From Winogradskyella sp. (GTDB taxonomy: Bacteria; Bacteroidota; Bacteroidia; Flavobacteriales; Flavobacteriaceae), in assembly GCA_004211785.1 (NCBI GenBank), contig SHBX01000001.1, forward strand, positions 1-64,000: a stretch of 64,000 bases of DNA, written 5' to 3'. Numbering within the stretch: the first letter of the stretch is position 1; every line of letters starts with the position of its first letter. The position numbers and the translations under genes were made by a program. The notes beneath the pieces were generated by a model that was given only the letters and a program-made list of their open reading frames with translations, was not told the origin of the DNA and made no database searches. Below, in pieces: positions 1 through 7,691 of this stretch.

Positions 1-439
1 GCATTTATTTGTTGAGAACCTTGAACGCTCAATCGATTTTTATAAAAACACACTTGGTTTAAAACAATGTCGCTTCAGTGAAGAGCGTAGAATTGCTTTC
101 TTTTGGGTCGGAGAAGATAAACAGTTTATGTTGGGGTTATGGGAAAAGCCTAAAAAAGACATTGATATTAGACATTTTGCATTTGAATGTGATCCTGATT
201 GGGTTCTTAATGAATCAGTCAATTATCTCAAGGCCCGAAATATTAAATCCTGGAATTTTTTAAATGACGACAAAGAAGTCCCAATGGTTTTTGTCTGGAT
301 GCCTGCGATATCAATTTATTTTAGTGACCCAGATGGACATGAGTTAGAATTTATTGGAGTTTTAGAGGGGAAAACTAAATCTAGCAAAGAGAAACGAGTA
401 GTTACTTATGAAGAATGGCTCATCATTAAAGATTCTTGA
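1..439 (+). CDS. VOC (glyoxalase/bleomycin-resistance) superfamily protein, 5' end outside window
   Basis: The reading frame is open from base 2, with no start codon in the window, so the N-terminus lies upstream. The visible part begins HLFVENLERSIDFYKNTLGL, the classic opening of a vicinal-oxygen-chelate (VOC) domain, and includes the later motif DPDGHELEFIG, whose glutamate is the usual metal ligand closing the beta-alpha-beta-beta-beta unit. About 145 residues are visible, close to a whole single-domain member. The family includes glyoxalases, dioxygenases and antibiotic-binding proteins, so no substrate can be assigned. The ATG at 128 lies inside the domain and is not the true start. Family assignment is secure; function is unknown. 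Confidence 0.8.
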   Translation, partial: HLFVENLERSIDFYKNTLGLKQCRFSEERRIAFFWVGEDKQFMLGLWEKPKKDIDIRHFAFECDPDWVLNESVNYLKARNIKSWNFLNDDKEVPMVFVWMPAISIYFSDPDGHELEFIGVLEGKTKSSKEKRVVTYEEWLIIKDS

Positions 440-480
440 GCCACCTTTTTTTCCATTTTTAAAGAATCTATTATCATAGA

Positions 481-552
481 GATTTATCTATAATAAGTAT
501 CAAAGGTTATTAGGGCTTCTTAAGATATCATTTGATTTGTATTAGAACCGAG
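481..552 (-). repeat. Decayed copy of tRNA-Cys 3' end plus terminator (most distal copy)
   Basis: Read on the - strand, this stretch runs from a CGGTTC-like T-arm fragment through a CTTAAGAA segment into a degraded terminator and T-rich end. It has the same order of parts as the 3' end of the intact tRNA-Cys gene at 791-861 and its terminator. It resembles the second copy (about 660-720) even more closely: by eye about 45 of 61 aligned bases agree with no gap. No cloverleaf can be folded, so it is not a functional tRNA. The rest of the 440-790 gap shows nothing else recognisable. Confidence 0.5.
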
Positions 553-659
553 TTCATTTTATAATAAACTCTCAAATATTATATAGGTTTTCTCTAGATG
601 TTACTCTTTTCATTAGGAATCCAGCCATTTTACTCTAATATTCTCCTATAATTTATTTA

Positions 660-720
660 TAAAAAGCCTCAAAGCTTATGGGTGTTTCTCGAGGTGTCAT
701 TTGATTCCAATTCGAACCGC
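660..720 (-). repeat. Decayed copy of tRNA-Cys 3' end plus terminator (proximal copy)
   Basis: On the - strand this copy keeps GCGGTTCGAAT, ACACCTC and GAGAAAC, followed by a GAGG run and T-rich tail. These are the T-loop, acceptor 3' strand and terminator parts of the tRNA-Cys unit at 757-861. The 3' half of the T-stem no longer pairs, and no 5' half of a tRNA precedes it. It therefore looks like a partial tandem duplication that has decayed. Similarity was judged by eye only. Confidence 0.5.
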
Positions 721-756
721 GTCTGAATTAATCTAAATTTTCTTAAAATTTATAAT

Positions 757-783
757 AAAAAAACCCTCAACATTTGTTGAAGG
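757..783 (-). terminator. Rho-independent terminator of tRNA-Cys
   Basis: On the - strand CCTTCAAC pairs with GTTGAGGG around a four-base loop and is followed by seven T residues. It begins about eight bases after the tRNA 3' end, so it terminates the tRNA-Cys transcript. Confidence 0.75.
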
Positions 784-790
784 TTTCTTG

Positions 791-861
791 AGGTGTCGAG
801 CGGATTCGAACCGCTGTAGATGGTGTTGCAGACCACTGCCTAGCCACTCGGCCACGACACC
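791..861 (-). tRNA. tRNA-Cys (anticodon GCA)
   Basis: The - strand folds as a complete 71-nt tRNA. Acceptor GGTGTCG pairs with CGACACC, the D arm is GCC...GGC, the anticodon stem is GTGGT/ACCAT with loop CTGCAAC (anticodon GCA), and the T stem AGCGG/CCGCT carries the TTCGAAT loop. Base 73 is U, the known identity element for cysteinyl-tRNA synthetase. CCA is not encoded. A terminator follows directly, so the gene appears to be transcribed alone. Confidence 0.95.
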
Positions 862-903
862 CTATATCTCGTTGGCAAATATAAAAATATTTACTGTTTT
901 ACG

Positions 904-1275
904 CTATTTACTATTGTTTTTTCGTTTCTGTGTCATTTTAATGGTAACCATTTCCACATCACCACCAATAGGTGGATTAATTTTACTAACTGAAACAGTT
1001 GCTTTAGAGATTAATTGATCCTCTTTAAAGAATCGATATAGGATACGTTGTGCAACAGTTTCAAGAAGTTTAGATGGTTTAGCCATTTCTTCTATAACCA
1101 CTTTATTTAAAAACACATAATCAACAGTATCATTAAGCTCATCGGTATTGGCTGGTGTTTTTAAATTGGCTTTTACTTCCAAATCTACGCGGTAATCACT
1201 ACCAATTTTCGTTTCTTCTGGTAAACAACCATGATGCGCGAATACACGTATGTTTTCAACTTTTATAATTCCCAT
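904..1275 (-). CDS. folB: Dihydroneopterin aldolase
   Basis: The 123-residue product is the usual size for FolB, which cleaves 7,8-dihydroneopterin to 6-hydroxymethyl-dihydropterin in cytoplasmic folate synthesis. The N-terminal VENIRVFAHHGCLPEE matches the family's opening strand and its glutamate. The TVDYVFLN segment carries the conserved tyrosine, and SKINPPIGG near residue 98 carries the conserved lysine. The ATG at 1273-1275 sits only four bases after a TACATTTG promoter element, which supports this start and suggests a nearly leaderless mRNA. No other folate gene is adjacent. Confidence 0.92.
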   Translation of the reverse strand: MGIIKVENIRVFAHHGCLPEETKIGSDYRVDLEVKANLKTPANTDELNDTVDYVFLNKVVIEEMAKPSKLLETVAQRILYRFFKEDQLISKATVSVSKINPPIGGDVEMVTIKMTQKRKNNSK

Positions 1276-1279
1276 AAAG

Positions 1280-1287
1280 CAAATGTA
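1280..1287 (-). promoter_or_regulatory. Candidate -7 promoter element of folB
   Basis: The - strand reads TACATTTG, a full match to the Bacteroidetes -7 consensus TAnnTTTG, followed by CTTT and the folB ATG. The predicted transcript would begin at or within a few bases of the start codon. Confidence 0.5.
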
Positions 1288-1380
1288 TTAGGTCTTTTTT
1301 CTTTTTGTGTAATTTCTGAAAGAAATTTAAGCAAAAGTCTAAAATCTATTATCTAGCAGCAATGAAGCCTAAAGTCTATT

Positions 1381-1581
1381 TTAATTGGTAAACAAATCAA
1401 AGATATTACTCAACGCGCTCGTTTTCGCTTTAAAGAACTCTGTGTAAGAACAGTTTTTACAAGTTACTGAGGTAAATTTCTTGTTTTGTACATCAAATAT
1501 TTTCGATAATGTTCCACCTGTTGCTCTCATTTCGTCAACATCATATGCGGTATTATCGCATTTTGGACATTTATAGCTCAT
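1381..1581 (-). CDS. Small zinc-ribbon protein (DUF2082-like)
   Basis: This 66-residue protein has two CxxC knuckles, CPKC at residues 5-8 and CKNC near residues 41-44, forming a four-cysteine zinc ribbon. The intervening ATGGTLSKIFDVQNKKFTSV resembles the nucleic-acid-binding zinc-ribbon family DUF2082. It is presumably cytoplasmic. The partner and target are unknown. It lies downstream of, and diverges from, glnS with an 88-bp gap; no clear full-consensus promoter was found in that gap. Confidence 0.7.
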   Translation of the reverse strand: MSYKCPKCDNTAYDVDEMRATGGTLSKIFDVQNKKFTSVTCKNCSYTEFFKAKTSALSNIFDLFTN

Positions 1582-1669
1582 ATTATATAAGATTTTGATT
1601 CGTTGTATAGGTGCAAAATAAAACGGTTTTGTTACAATTTTGTGTAATTTTACACTTTAATTTTTTGCA

Positions 1670-3688
1670 ATGTCAGAAGAAACGAAACCCCTCAATTTTA
1701 TTGAGCACATTATAGAAGAAGATTTAGCAAATGGTTTACCAAAAGAAAAGCTACGTTTTCGTTTTCCACCAGAACCAAATGGCTATTTACATATAGGCCA
1801 TACAAAAGCCATTGGCATTAGTTTTGGTTTAGGCGAAAAGTATAATGCGCCAGTTAATCTTCGTTTTGATGATACTAATCCAGCTAAAGAAGAACAAGAA
1901 TATGTAGATGCCATTAAGCGAGATATCACTTGGTTAGGTTATCAGTGGGAAAATGAATTGTATTCTTCAGATTACTTTCAAAAGCTTTATGATTGGGCAG
2001 CACAAATGATTAAAGATGGCAAAGCATATGTAGATTCTCAATCTTCAGAAGCTATACGAGAGCAAAAAGGAACACCTAGGGAAGTAGGCACAAATAGCCC
2101 TTTTAGAAATAGAACTATCGAAGAAAACCTAGATTTATTTCAAGGCATGAAAGATGGAAAATTTGAAGCAGGAGAACATGTGTTGCGTGCAAAAATTGAC
2201 ATGGAAGACCCAAATATGTTGATGCGCGACCCATTGATGTATCGTGTTATGTATGCACATCATCACCGAACTGGAGACGATTGGTGTATTTACCCAATGT
2301 ACGACTGGACACATGGAGAGAGTGATTATATTGAGCAGATTTCTCATTCGTTATGTTCTTTAGAGTTTAAGCCACACAGAAAGCTATATAACTGGTTTAG
2401 AGAGCATGTATACGATTATGCCAAGGAAGAACTTCCGATGCCTCCAAAACAGCGCGAATTTGCGCGTTTAAACCTAAGTTACACGATAATGAGTAAGCGT
2501 AAGTTATTGCGCCTGGTTGAAGAAGGAAAAGTAACAGGTTGGAACGATCCGCGCATGCCAACGATTTCAGGCTTACGCCGCCGGGGTTATACGCCAAATT
2601 CTATACGTCAGTTTATAGATAAGGTTGGTGTTGCAAAGCGCGAAAACGTGATTGATGTGTCGCTTTTAGAATTCTGTGTGCGAGAAGATTTAAACAAGTC
2701 TGCTAATCGTGTTATGGCGGTTTTAGAACCTTTAAAGGTTGTGATTACAAATTACCCTGAAGGAAAAGAAGAATGGCTTGAAGCCGAAAACAATCCTGAA
2801 GATGATAATGCGGGTTCAAGAAAAGTACCATTTTCAAGAGAAATTTATATTGAAAAAGAAGACTTTAAAGAAGAGGCTGGAAATAAGTTTTTTAGATTAA
2901 AACTTGGTGGCGAAGTCCGCTTGAAGAATGCCTATATCATTCAAGCAAATAATGTTGTTAAGGATAGTGATGGAAATATAACAGAAGTTCATTGCACATA
3001 CTCTACAGATACAGAAAAGCGTGTTAAAGGCACATTACATTGGGTTTCTGTACCACATGCGATTAAAGCCGAGGTAAGAGAATACGACCGACTATTCATC
3101 GATGAGTCTCCAGACAGTCATAAAGACAAGGACTTTATGGCGTTTGTAAATCCAAATTCTTTAAAAATAAGAACTGGTTATTTAGAACCAAGTTTAGCTG
3201 AAGCTAAAGTAGGAGAGCAGTTTCAGTTTCAGCGTCTAGGATATTTCAATGTAGATAACGATTCTAAATCTGGAGCTTTGGTGTTTAATAAAACGGTTGG
3301 TTTGCGTGACAGCTGGGCAAAGCAAAAGCCTAAAAACCAAAATGACGTGGTTACTGAGCGTAGCCGAAGTGCAAAACAACCACAACAAAAACGAAAAGCG
3401 ATTAGTGTTATTCAGCAGTTTGGTAAAAAGTATACCAATTTACCTGAGGAAAAACAGCAAAAAGTAAAAGCTGAAATTCAATCATTAGCTAAAGATGTGC
3501 CCTACGAAGATTTGGAAGCCTTATTTGGAACTGCGGTAAAAAAAGCAGGTACACGCATAGCTGTTATGATTGCGTTAAAAGAACAGCTTAAAAACGGCTT
3601 ACAGCGCAATGAAAATATAGATGCTTTTATAACAAAAGCAAAAGACGATAAAAATGAATTGTTAGTTGACGAAGCTAACGGAATTTAG
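1670..3688 (+). CDS. glnS: Glutaminyl-tRNA synthetase with C-terminal extension
   Basis: This class I synthetase charges tRNA-Gln with glutamine. The ATP-binding signature PPEPNGYLHIGHTKA places HIGH at residues 41-44, and MSKR at 274-277 is the KMSKS-type loop. The catalytic core and anticodon-binding beta-barrels end near residue 555, the normal length of the E. coli enzyme. Here the protein runs to 672 residues: a basic linker followed by about 90 mostly helical residues (from ISVIQQFGKKYTNLPEE). The linker contains VVTERSRS at residues 560-567, encoded by a copy of an interspersed flavobacterial repeat. Extra C-terminal tRNA-binding domains are known in some GlnRS lineages; whether this one is YqeY-like was not tested. 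Confidence 0.95.
   Translation: MSEETKPLNFIEHIIEEDLANGLPKEKLRFRFPPEPNGYLHIGHTKAIGISFGLGEKYNAPVNLRFDDTNPAKEEQEYVDAIKRDITWLGYQWENELYSSDYFQKLYDWAAQMIKDGKAYVDSQSSEAIREQKGTPREVGTNSPFRNRTIEENLDLFQGMKDGKFEAGEHVLRAKIDMEDPNMLMRDPLMYRVMYAHHHRTGDDWCIYPMYDWTHGESDYIEQISHSLCSLEFKPHRKLYNWFREHVYDYAKEELPMPPKQREFARLNLSYTIMSKRKLLRLVEEGKVTGWNDPRMPTISGLRRRGYTPNSIRQFIDKVGVAKRENVIDVSLLEFCVREDLNKSANRVMAVLEPLKVVITNYPEGKEEWLEAENNPEDDNAGSRKVPFSREIYIEKEDFKEEAGNKFFRLKLGGEVRLKNAYIIQANNVVKDSDGNITEVHCTYSTDTEKRVKGTLHWVSVPHAIKAEVREYDRLFIDESPDSHKDKDFMAFVNPNSLKIRTGYLEPSLAEAKVGEQFQFQRLGYFNVDNDSKSGALVFNKTVGLRDSWAKQKPKNQNDVVTERSRSAKQPQQKRKAISVIQQFGKKYTNLPEEKQQKVKAEIQSLAKDVPYEDLEALFGTAVKKAGTRIAVMIALKEQLKNGLQRNENIDAFITKAKDDKNELLVDEANGI
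3346..3374 (+). repeat. Interspersed flavobacterial repeat embedded in glnS
   Basis: The core ACTGAGCGTAGCCGAAGT matches, with one or two changes, the short repeat commonly seen between genes in flavobacterial genomes (CTTCGACTACGCTCAGT and its complement, recalled from general knowledge). Here it lies in frame inside glnS and encodes VVTERSRS at the junction between the catalytic body and the C-terminal extension. No other copy was seen in this window. Confidence 0.55.
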
Positions 3689-3710
3689 CACAATATGTTT
3701 TATATCTAAG

Positions 3711-3741
3711 AACCTCTAAGTAACCACTAAGAGGTTTTTTT
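3711..3741 (+). terminator. Rho-independent terminator after glnS
   Basis: AACCTCT pairs with AGAGGTT across a 12-base loop and runs into a tract of T residues, 23 bases after the glnS stop codon. Confidence 0.7.
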
Positions 3742-3779
3742 GTACTTTTAAATCATACTAACAAAAAATCTTTATAATC

Positions 3780-4274
3780 ATGGAATTACCAATTAACCCT
3801 ATCGCTATTCCTATTGCAGCAATAGCAGCATTAGTTATTGGCGCATTATGGTACAATCCAAAAATTGGTTTTGGAAACCTTTGGATGCGTGAATCAGGAA
3901 TGACTGAAGAAAAAATGAAAAGTGGTAAAATGGCTGTTATTTTTGGACTTTCTCTAGTTTTTGCAGCATTGCTAGCTTTATTGTTAATGCAATTTACCAA
4001 TCACCAATGGGGAGCCTTTGGTATGATTGGAGGAGATCCGGCTGCTGATGGAGTTTTACCTTCTTTTGAAGCATTTATGGCGGATTACGGTACAGCTTTT
4101 AGAACTTTTAAACATGGCGCATTACACGGAACAATATTTGGTGTTTTAGGCGCTTTACCAATTATAGGTACTATAGCGTTATTTGAACGCAAAAGCGCAA
4201 AGTATATCTTTGTTAACGCCGGCTATTGGATTTTAACGCTTGCTGTTATGGGCGCTATTCTTTGTGGACTTTAA
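3780..4274 (+). CDS. DUF1761-family membrane protein
   Basis: The 164-residue product has four hydrophobic segments, near residues 8-26, 50-70, 113-133 and 142-163. The first is followed by the family-typical ALWYNPKIGFGNLWMRESGMTEE. This layout matches DUF1761, a small family of inner-membrane proteins of unknown function. The gene stands alone between two strong terminators, so it forms a single-gene transcript. No catalytic or ligand-binding residues can be assigned. Confidence 0.75.
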   Translation: MELPINPIAIPIAAIAALVIGALWYNPKIGFGNLWMRESGMTEEKMKSGKMAVIFGLSLVFAALLALLLMQFTNHQWGAFGMIGGDPAADGVLPSFEAFMADYGTAFRTFKHGALHGTIFGVLGALPIIGTIALFERKSAKYIFVNAGYWILTLAVMGAILCGL

Positions 4275-4290
4275 GAAGTATATAAAAACA

Positions 4291-4322
4291 AAAACCTCGA
4301 AGAAATCCTTCGAGGTTTTTTT
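4291..4322. terminator. Bidirectional terminator between DUF1761 and SPFH genes
   Basis: A ten-base stem (AACCTCGAAG with CTTCGAGGTT, counting wobble positions) is flanked by an A-run on the left and a T-run on the right. It can therefore end transcription of both convergent genes. Confidence 0.8.
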
Positions 4323-4343
4323 GTGTCTAATTACTAGAAAAAG

Positions 4344-5273
4344 CTATTCTTCTTTCTTGTTGTTTTTAGCATTTTTCATAGCCTCACCAATTTGGTTACT
4401 CGCTGTAAAACTAGCCACCATATCATTAAGCATTTGGCTTCCTGCTTGAGGTGAGTTTGGTAGTAGAATTAAATTACTATTTGTTTCTTGACCGATAGAT
4501 TGCAGTGTATCGTAATGTTGTGTTACAACAATCAATGCCGATGCTTCTTGAGAATTAATCCCCACTTTATTTAATACCTCTACCGATTCCTCAAGACCTC
4601 TAGCAATTTCACGACGCTGGTCTGCAATACCTTGACCCTGAAGACGCTTACTTTCAGCTTCAGCTTTTGCTTTTTCAACAATTAAAATACGAGCTGCATC
4701 ACCTTCAAATTGTGCTGCAATTTTTTCACGTTCAGATGCATTAATTCTGTTCATAGCCTCTTTTACTTGAGCGTCAGGGTCAATATCTGTCACTAAGGTT
4801 TTAATGATATCGTATCCGTAGGTCATCATGGCTTCGTTAAGCTCTGCTTTTACAGCAATAGCAATATCATCTTTACGTACAAAGACATCATCTAATTTCA
4901 TTTTTGGAACCTCGGCACGGACCACATCAAAAACATAAGACGTAATTTGGTCGTGTGGATAGTCTAATTTATAGAAAGCTTCGTACACCTTATCTCTAAT
5001 CACTTTATATTGAACAGAAACTTTAAGACGAACAAAAACATCATCCAAAGTTTTTGTTTCTATAATAACATCCAACTGTTGAATTTTTAAACTAAGTTTT
5101 CCTGCAATACGATCTACTAATGGGATTTTTAACTGTAAACCAGAATGACGAATACTTTGAAATTTACCGAAGCGCTCTATTACCGCCGCGGTTTGCTGCT
5201 TAACAATAAAGAAAGCGGAAAGAGCAACAATAAGCCCCAAAAAGACAATAGGAATGTAAAAGTAAGATTGCAT
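4344..5273 (-). CDS. SPFH/band-7 (stomatin/prohibitin-like) membrane protein
   Basis: The protein has one N-terminal membrane anchor (residues 3-25), then the SPFH domain beginning KQQTAAVIERFGKFQSIRHSGLQLKIP. A long charged helix follows near residues 175-225 (ASEREKIAAQFEGDAARILIVEKAKAEAESKRLQGQG), typical of stomatin, prohibitin and QmcA/HflC relatives. Such proteins form oligomeric membrane platforms and often modulate proteases. There is no neighbouring nfeD or hflK partner, so the exact subgroup is open. The length of 309 is normal. The C-terminus is polar and disordered. Confidence 0.88.
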   Translation of the reverse strand: MQSYFYIPIVFLGLIVALSAFFIVKQQTAAVIERFGKFQSIRHSGLQLKIPLVDRIAGKLSLKIQQLDVIIETKTLDDVFVRLKVSVQYKVIRDKVYEAFYKLDYPHDQITSYVFDVVRAEVPKMKLDDVFVRKDDIAIAVKAELNEAMMTYGYDIIKTLVTDIDPDAQVKEAMNRINASEREKIAAQFEGDAARILIVEKAKAEAESKRLQGQGIADQRREIARGLEESVEVLNKVGINSQEASALIVVTQHYDTLQSIGQETNSNLILLPNSPQAGSQMLNDMVASFTASNQIGEAMKNAKNNKKEE

Positions 5274-5420
5274 AATTTATGTTTTTAATGGTTAGTGTAA
5301 TAAGTACAACTAAAAATAAGTTATATTTTTTGAGCAGCCCACTTTATTTCAAAATAAAAGCGAGTTAAAAAGTTTTTGTTTAGGTTTGCTTTTTAAATAA
5401 CCCAAATCTTCTCCCACAAA

Positions 5421-6080
5421 ATGAAAAAGCTCAACCTATTTGTCGCCATAAGCATACTTTTTGTTACAGTAAGCACTTCTCAAAATTATCGCATCCAAAA
5501 TGGAATAGGTGTTTTTGGCGGTGTCACACAATTTAATATAGATACTGACGACTTAGTCACTAAAAGCGAGAGCGGTTGGTTAGCTGGTTTAGCCGCTACA
5601 GTAGATTTACCAAACCGTTGGTATAACTTAAGTTATACCATACAACTCTCCGAAAACAAATTAGGTGTTGCAGCTATTCCTATTGGAGGCACACAAACAG
5701 AATCGATAGACTACAAAGTATTTACAGCACAAATAGCTTTATTGGGGCATATAAAAATTATTAAAAACCACTTAACTATTGATGCTGGTCCTATGCTGCA
5801 GTACAATAGCGATTTAGATTTACAAGATGAAGCAAAAGAAACATATCTTATAGATGGTTACAATACCATAAGAGCCGATGAGATTACTGGAATTTCTAGA
5901 TTTAATATTAATGGTGCGGTTGGCGCATCTTTAGGCATTGATAAGTTTAAGCTTAGAGCACAATACATTTATGGTTTTACAAACATGTTAAGCAAATTAA
6001 ATAAAGCAAACTTTTCTGAAGATGTTGACTTTAAAGGCAATCAGAGTATGTTGGTATTTACTGCTATGTTTGTGTTTTAG
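5421..6080 (+). CDS. Secreted outer-membrane beta-barrel-like protein
   Basis: A signal peptide (MKKLNLFVAISILFVTVSTSQ) precedes about 200 residues of alternating hydrophobic and polar strands, ending with an aromatic residue (FTAMFVF). That ending is the usual signal for outer-membrane barrel insertion. The size and repeated beta-hairpins fit a small barrel of perhaps eight strands. No substrate or enzyme motif is evident. Its stop codon overlaps the end of the convergent gltX gene by four bases. Confidence 0.65.
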   Translation: MKKLNLFVAISILFVTVSTSQNYRIQNGIGVFGGVTQFNIDTDDLVTKSESGWLAGLAATVDLPNRWYNLSYTIQLSENKLGVAAIPIGGTQTESIDYKVFTAQIALLGHIKIIKNHLTIDAGPMLQYNSDLDLQDEAKETYLIDGYNTIRADEITGISRFNINGAVGASLGIDKFKLRAQYIYGFTNMLSKLNKANFSEDVDFKGNQSMLVFTAMFVF

Positions 6081-7591
6081 ATTGTCTTTATTAAAGCGTC
6101 TATACGTTTTACCGTTTCGTTTTTGCCAATCATAAACATTATTTCAAATACATCAGGACCCTGTAAAGCGCCAACTAATGCTAATCGTAAAGGCATCATC
6201 ACTTTCCCGAAACCTATTTCATTATCAGTAATCCAACCTTTTAGTTTAGATTCTAGATTTTGTACCGTAAACTCTCTAGTGGCAGTAACAATTTCAATCA
6301 CCTTTTGCATAATATCTACCGTACCTTCTTTTAGGGCTTTCTTTGATGCTTTTTCATCGAAAGATGTTGGAGCAGAGAAGAAGAAGTGGCTTAATTCCCA
6401 GAACTCATTGATAAAGGTTGCGCGCTCTTTTATTAAACCAACGACTAAAGCGATATAGTTAACATCGATTTCTGCTAATTCCGAACGTTCAGCTTTAAAC
6501 GTATTAGCTAAATCTAAATCTAACTGTTGCTGCATGTATTGATGGTTAAACCATTTAGTTTTATCTGGGTCAAAACGCGCACCAGCCTTATTAACACGGT
6601 CTAAATCAAATTCTGAAATTAAATTTTCTAGAGAAAACAATTCTTGTTCAGTACCTGGATTCCAACCTAAAAAGGCTAAAAAGTTTACGACAGCATCAGA
6701 GAAATATCCATCTTCTTTATAACCTCTAGAAATTGTTCCATTTGGTGCAGTATATTCCAAAGGAAATACTGGAAATCCTAGCTTATCGCCATCACGCTTA
6801 CTTAGTTTTCCTTTCCCCGTTGGTTTTAATATTAACGGTAAGTGCGCAAATTCAGGAGCTTCCCACCCAAAAGCATCATACAATAATCGGTGTAAAGCTA
6901 AAGACGGCAACCATTCTTCACCTCTAATAACGTGTGTAATCTCCATTAAATGGTCATCAACGATATTTGCCAAATGATAGGTTGGCATACCATCACTTTT
7001 AAATAAAATCTTGTCGTCTAAAACATTAGTATTAATAGAAATATTACCACGAATAACATCTTTTAAGTGAAGTGTTTCATCTTGTGGCGATTTAAATCTT
7101 ACCACATAAGTTTCACCCGCTTCAATTTTTGCCTTTGTTTCTTCTTTGGTTAAAACTAAAGAGTTTATTAAACGCCCTTTTTCGCGGTTATGCCAGTTGT
7201 AGATGAATGTTTTGCCATTAGCTTCGTGATCTTTTCTGTGTGCATCTAATTGCTCCGAAGTATCAAATGCATAATAGGCTTTGCCTTCAGAAATTAATTG
7301 GTCAGCATATTGTTTATACAAATGCTTACGTTCGCTCTGTCTGTATGGACCAAATTTTTCATTTTTTTCAGGGCCTTCGTCAAAAGGAATATTACACCAG
7401 TTTAATGCATCAACAATATAGTCTTCAGCTCCTTCAACATACCGATTTTGATCAGTATCCTCGATGCGCAGTACAAAATCACCTCCGTGTTTTTTTGCGA
7501 ACAAATAATTAAAAAGAGCAGTTCTTACACCACCAATATGTAAAGGTCCTGTTGGACTTGGCGCAAAGCGCACACGGACGTTTTTTGACAT
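6077..7591 (-). CDS. gltX: Glutamyl-tRNA synthetase
   Basis: The 504-residue class I synthetase attaches glutamate to tRNA-Glu. RFAPSPTGPLHIGGVRTALFN is the HIGH-type ATP site (HIGG at 18-21) and KLSKR at 262-266 is the KMSKS loop. LRIEDTDQNR near residues 41-50 is the amino-acid-binding segment. Length and order are those of ordinary bacterial GluRS. A separate glnS is present in the window, so this enzyme is probably discriminating rather than dual-specificity, although gatCAB lies outside view. A TATCTTTG element lies 17 bases upstream of the ATG. Confidence 0.97.
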   Translation of the reverse strand: MSKNVRVRFAPSPTGPLHIGGVRTALFNYLFAKKHGGDFVLRIEDTDQNRYVEGAEDYIVDALNWCNIPFDEGPEKNEKFGPYRQSERKHLYKQYADQLISEGKAYYAFDTSEQLDAHRKDHEANGKTFIYNWHNREKGRLINSLVLTKEETKAKIEAGETYVVRFKSPQDETLHLKDVIRGNISINTNVLDDKILFKSDGMPTYHLANIVDDHLMEITHVIRGEEWLPSLALHRLLYDAFGWEAPEFAHLPLILKPTGKGKLSKRDGDKLGFPVFPLEYTAPNGTISRGYKEDGYFSDAVVNFLAFLGWNPGTEQELFSLENLISEFDLDRVNKAGARFDPDKTKWFNHQYMQQQLDLDLANTFKAERSELAEIDVNYIALVVGLIKERATFINEFWELSHFFFSAPTSFDEKASKKALKEGTVDIMQKVIEIVTATREFTVQNLESKLKGWITDNEIGFGKVMMPLRLALVGALQGPDVFEIMFMIGKNETVKRIDALIKTI

Positions 7592-7608
7592 AACTTAAAG
7601 TTAAAGCA

Positions 7609-7616
7609 CAAAGATA
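7609..7616 (-). promoter_or_regulatory. Candidate -7 promoter element of gltX
   Basis: The - strand reads TATCTTTG, matching TAnnTTTG, 17 bases ahead of the gltX ATG. Confidence 0.45.
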
Positions 7617-7636
7617 GTTTGATAATTTAAGCCCAC

Positions 7637-7668
7637 AAAAAAAGCTCCTTTAATTAAAAGGAGCTTTT
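7637..7668 (-). terminator. Terminator of the 864-residue lipoprotein gene
   Basis: The - strand forms AAAGCTCCTTT/AAAGGAGCTTT with a small AT loop, followed by seven T residues. It lies 24 bases beyond the stop of the lipoprotein gene and in front of the gltX promoter. Confidence 0.8.
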
Positions 7669-7691
7669 ATTTTATATGAAAGAATTAAAAT

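Noticed and set aside
788-1018. Open frame running through tRNA-Cys and the folB end
   Set aside because: It covers a certain tRNA on the other strand and reads antisense to folB.
1330-1380. Imperfect direct repeat of AAAGTCTAAAATCTATT type between folB and the zinc-ribbon gene
   Set aside because: It is short and AT-rich with only two imperfect units, so there is not enough to call an element.
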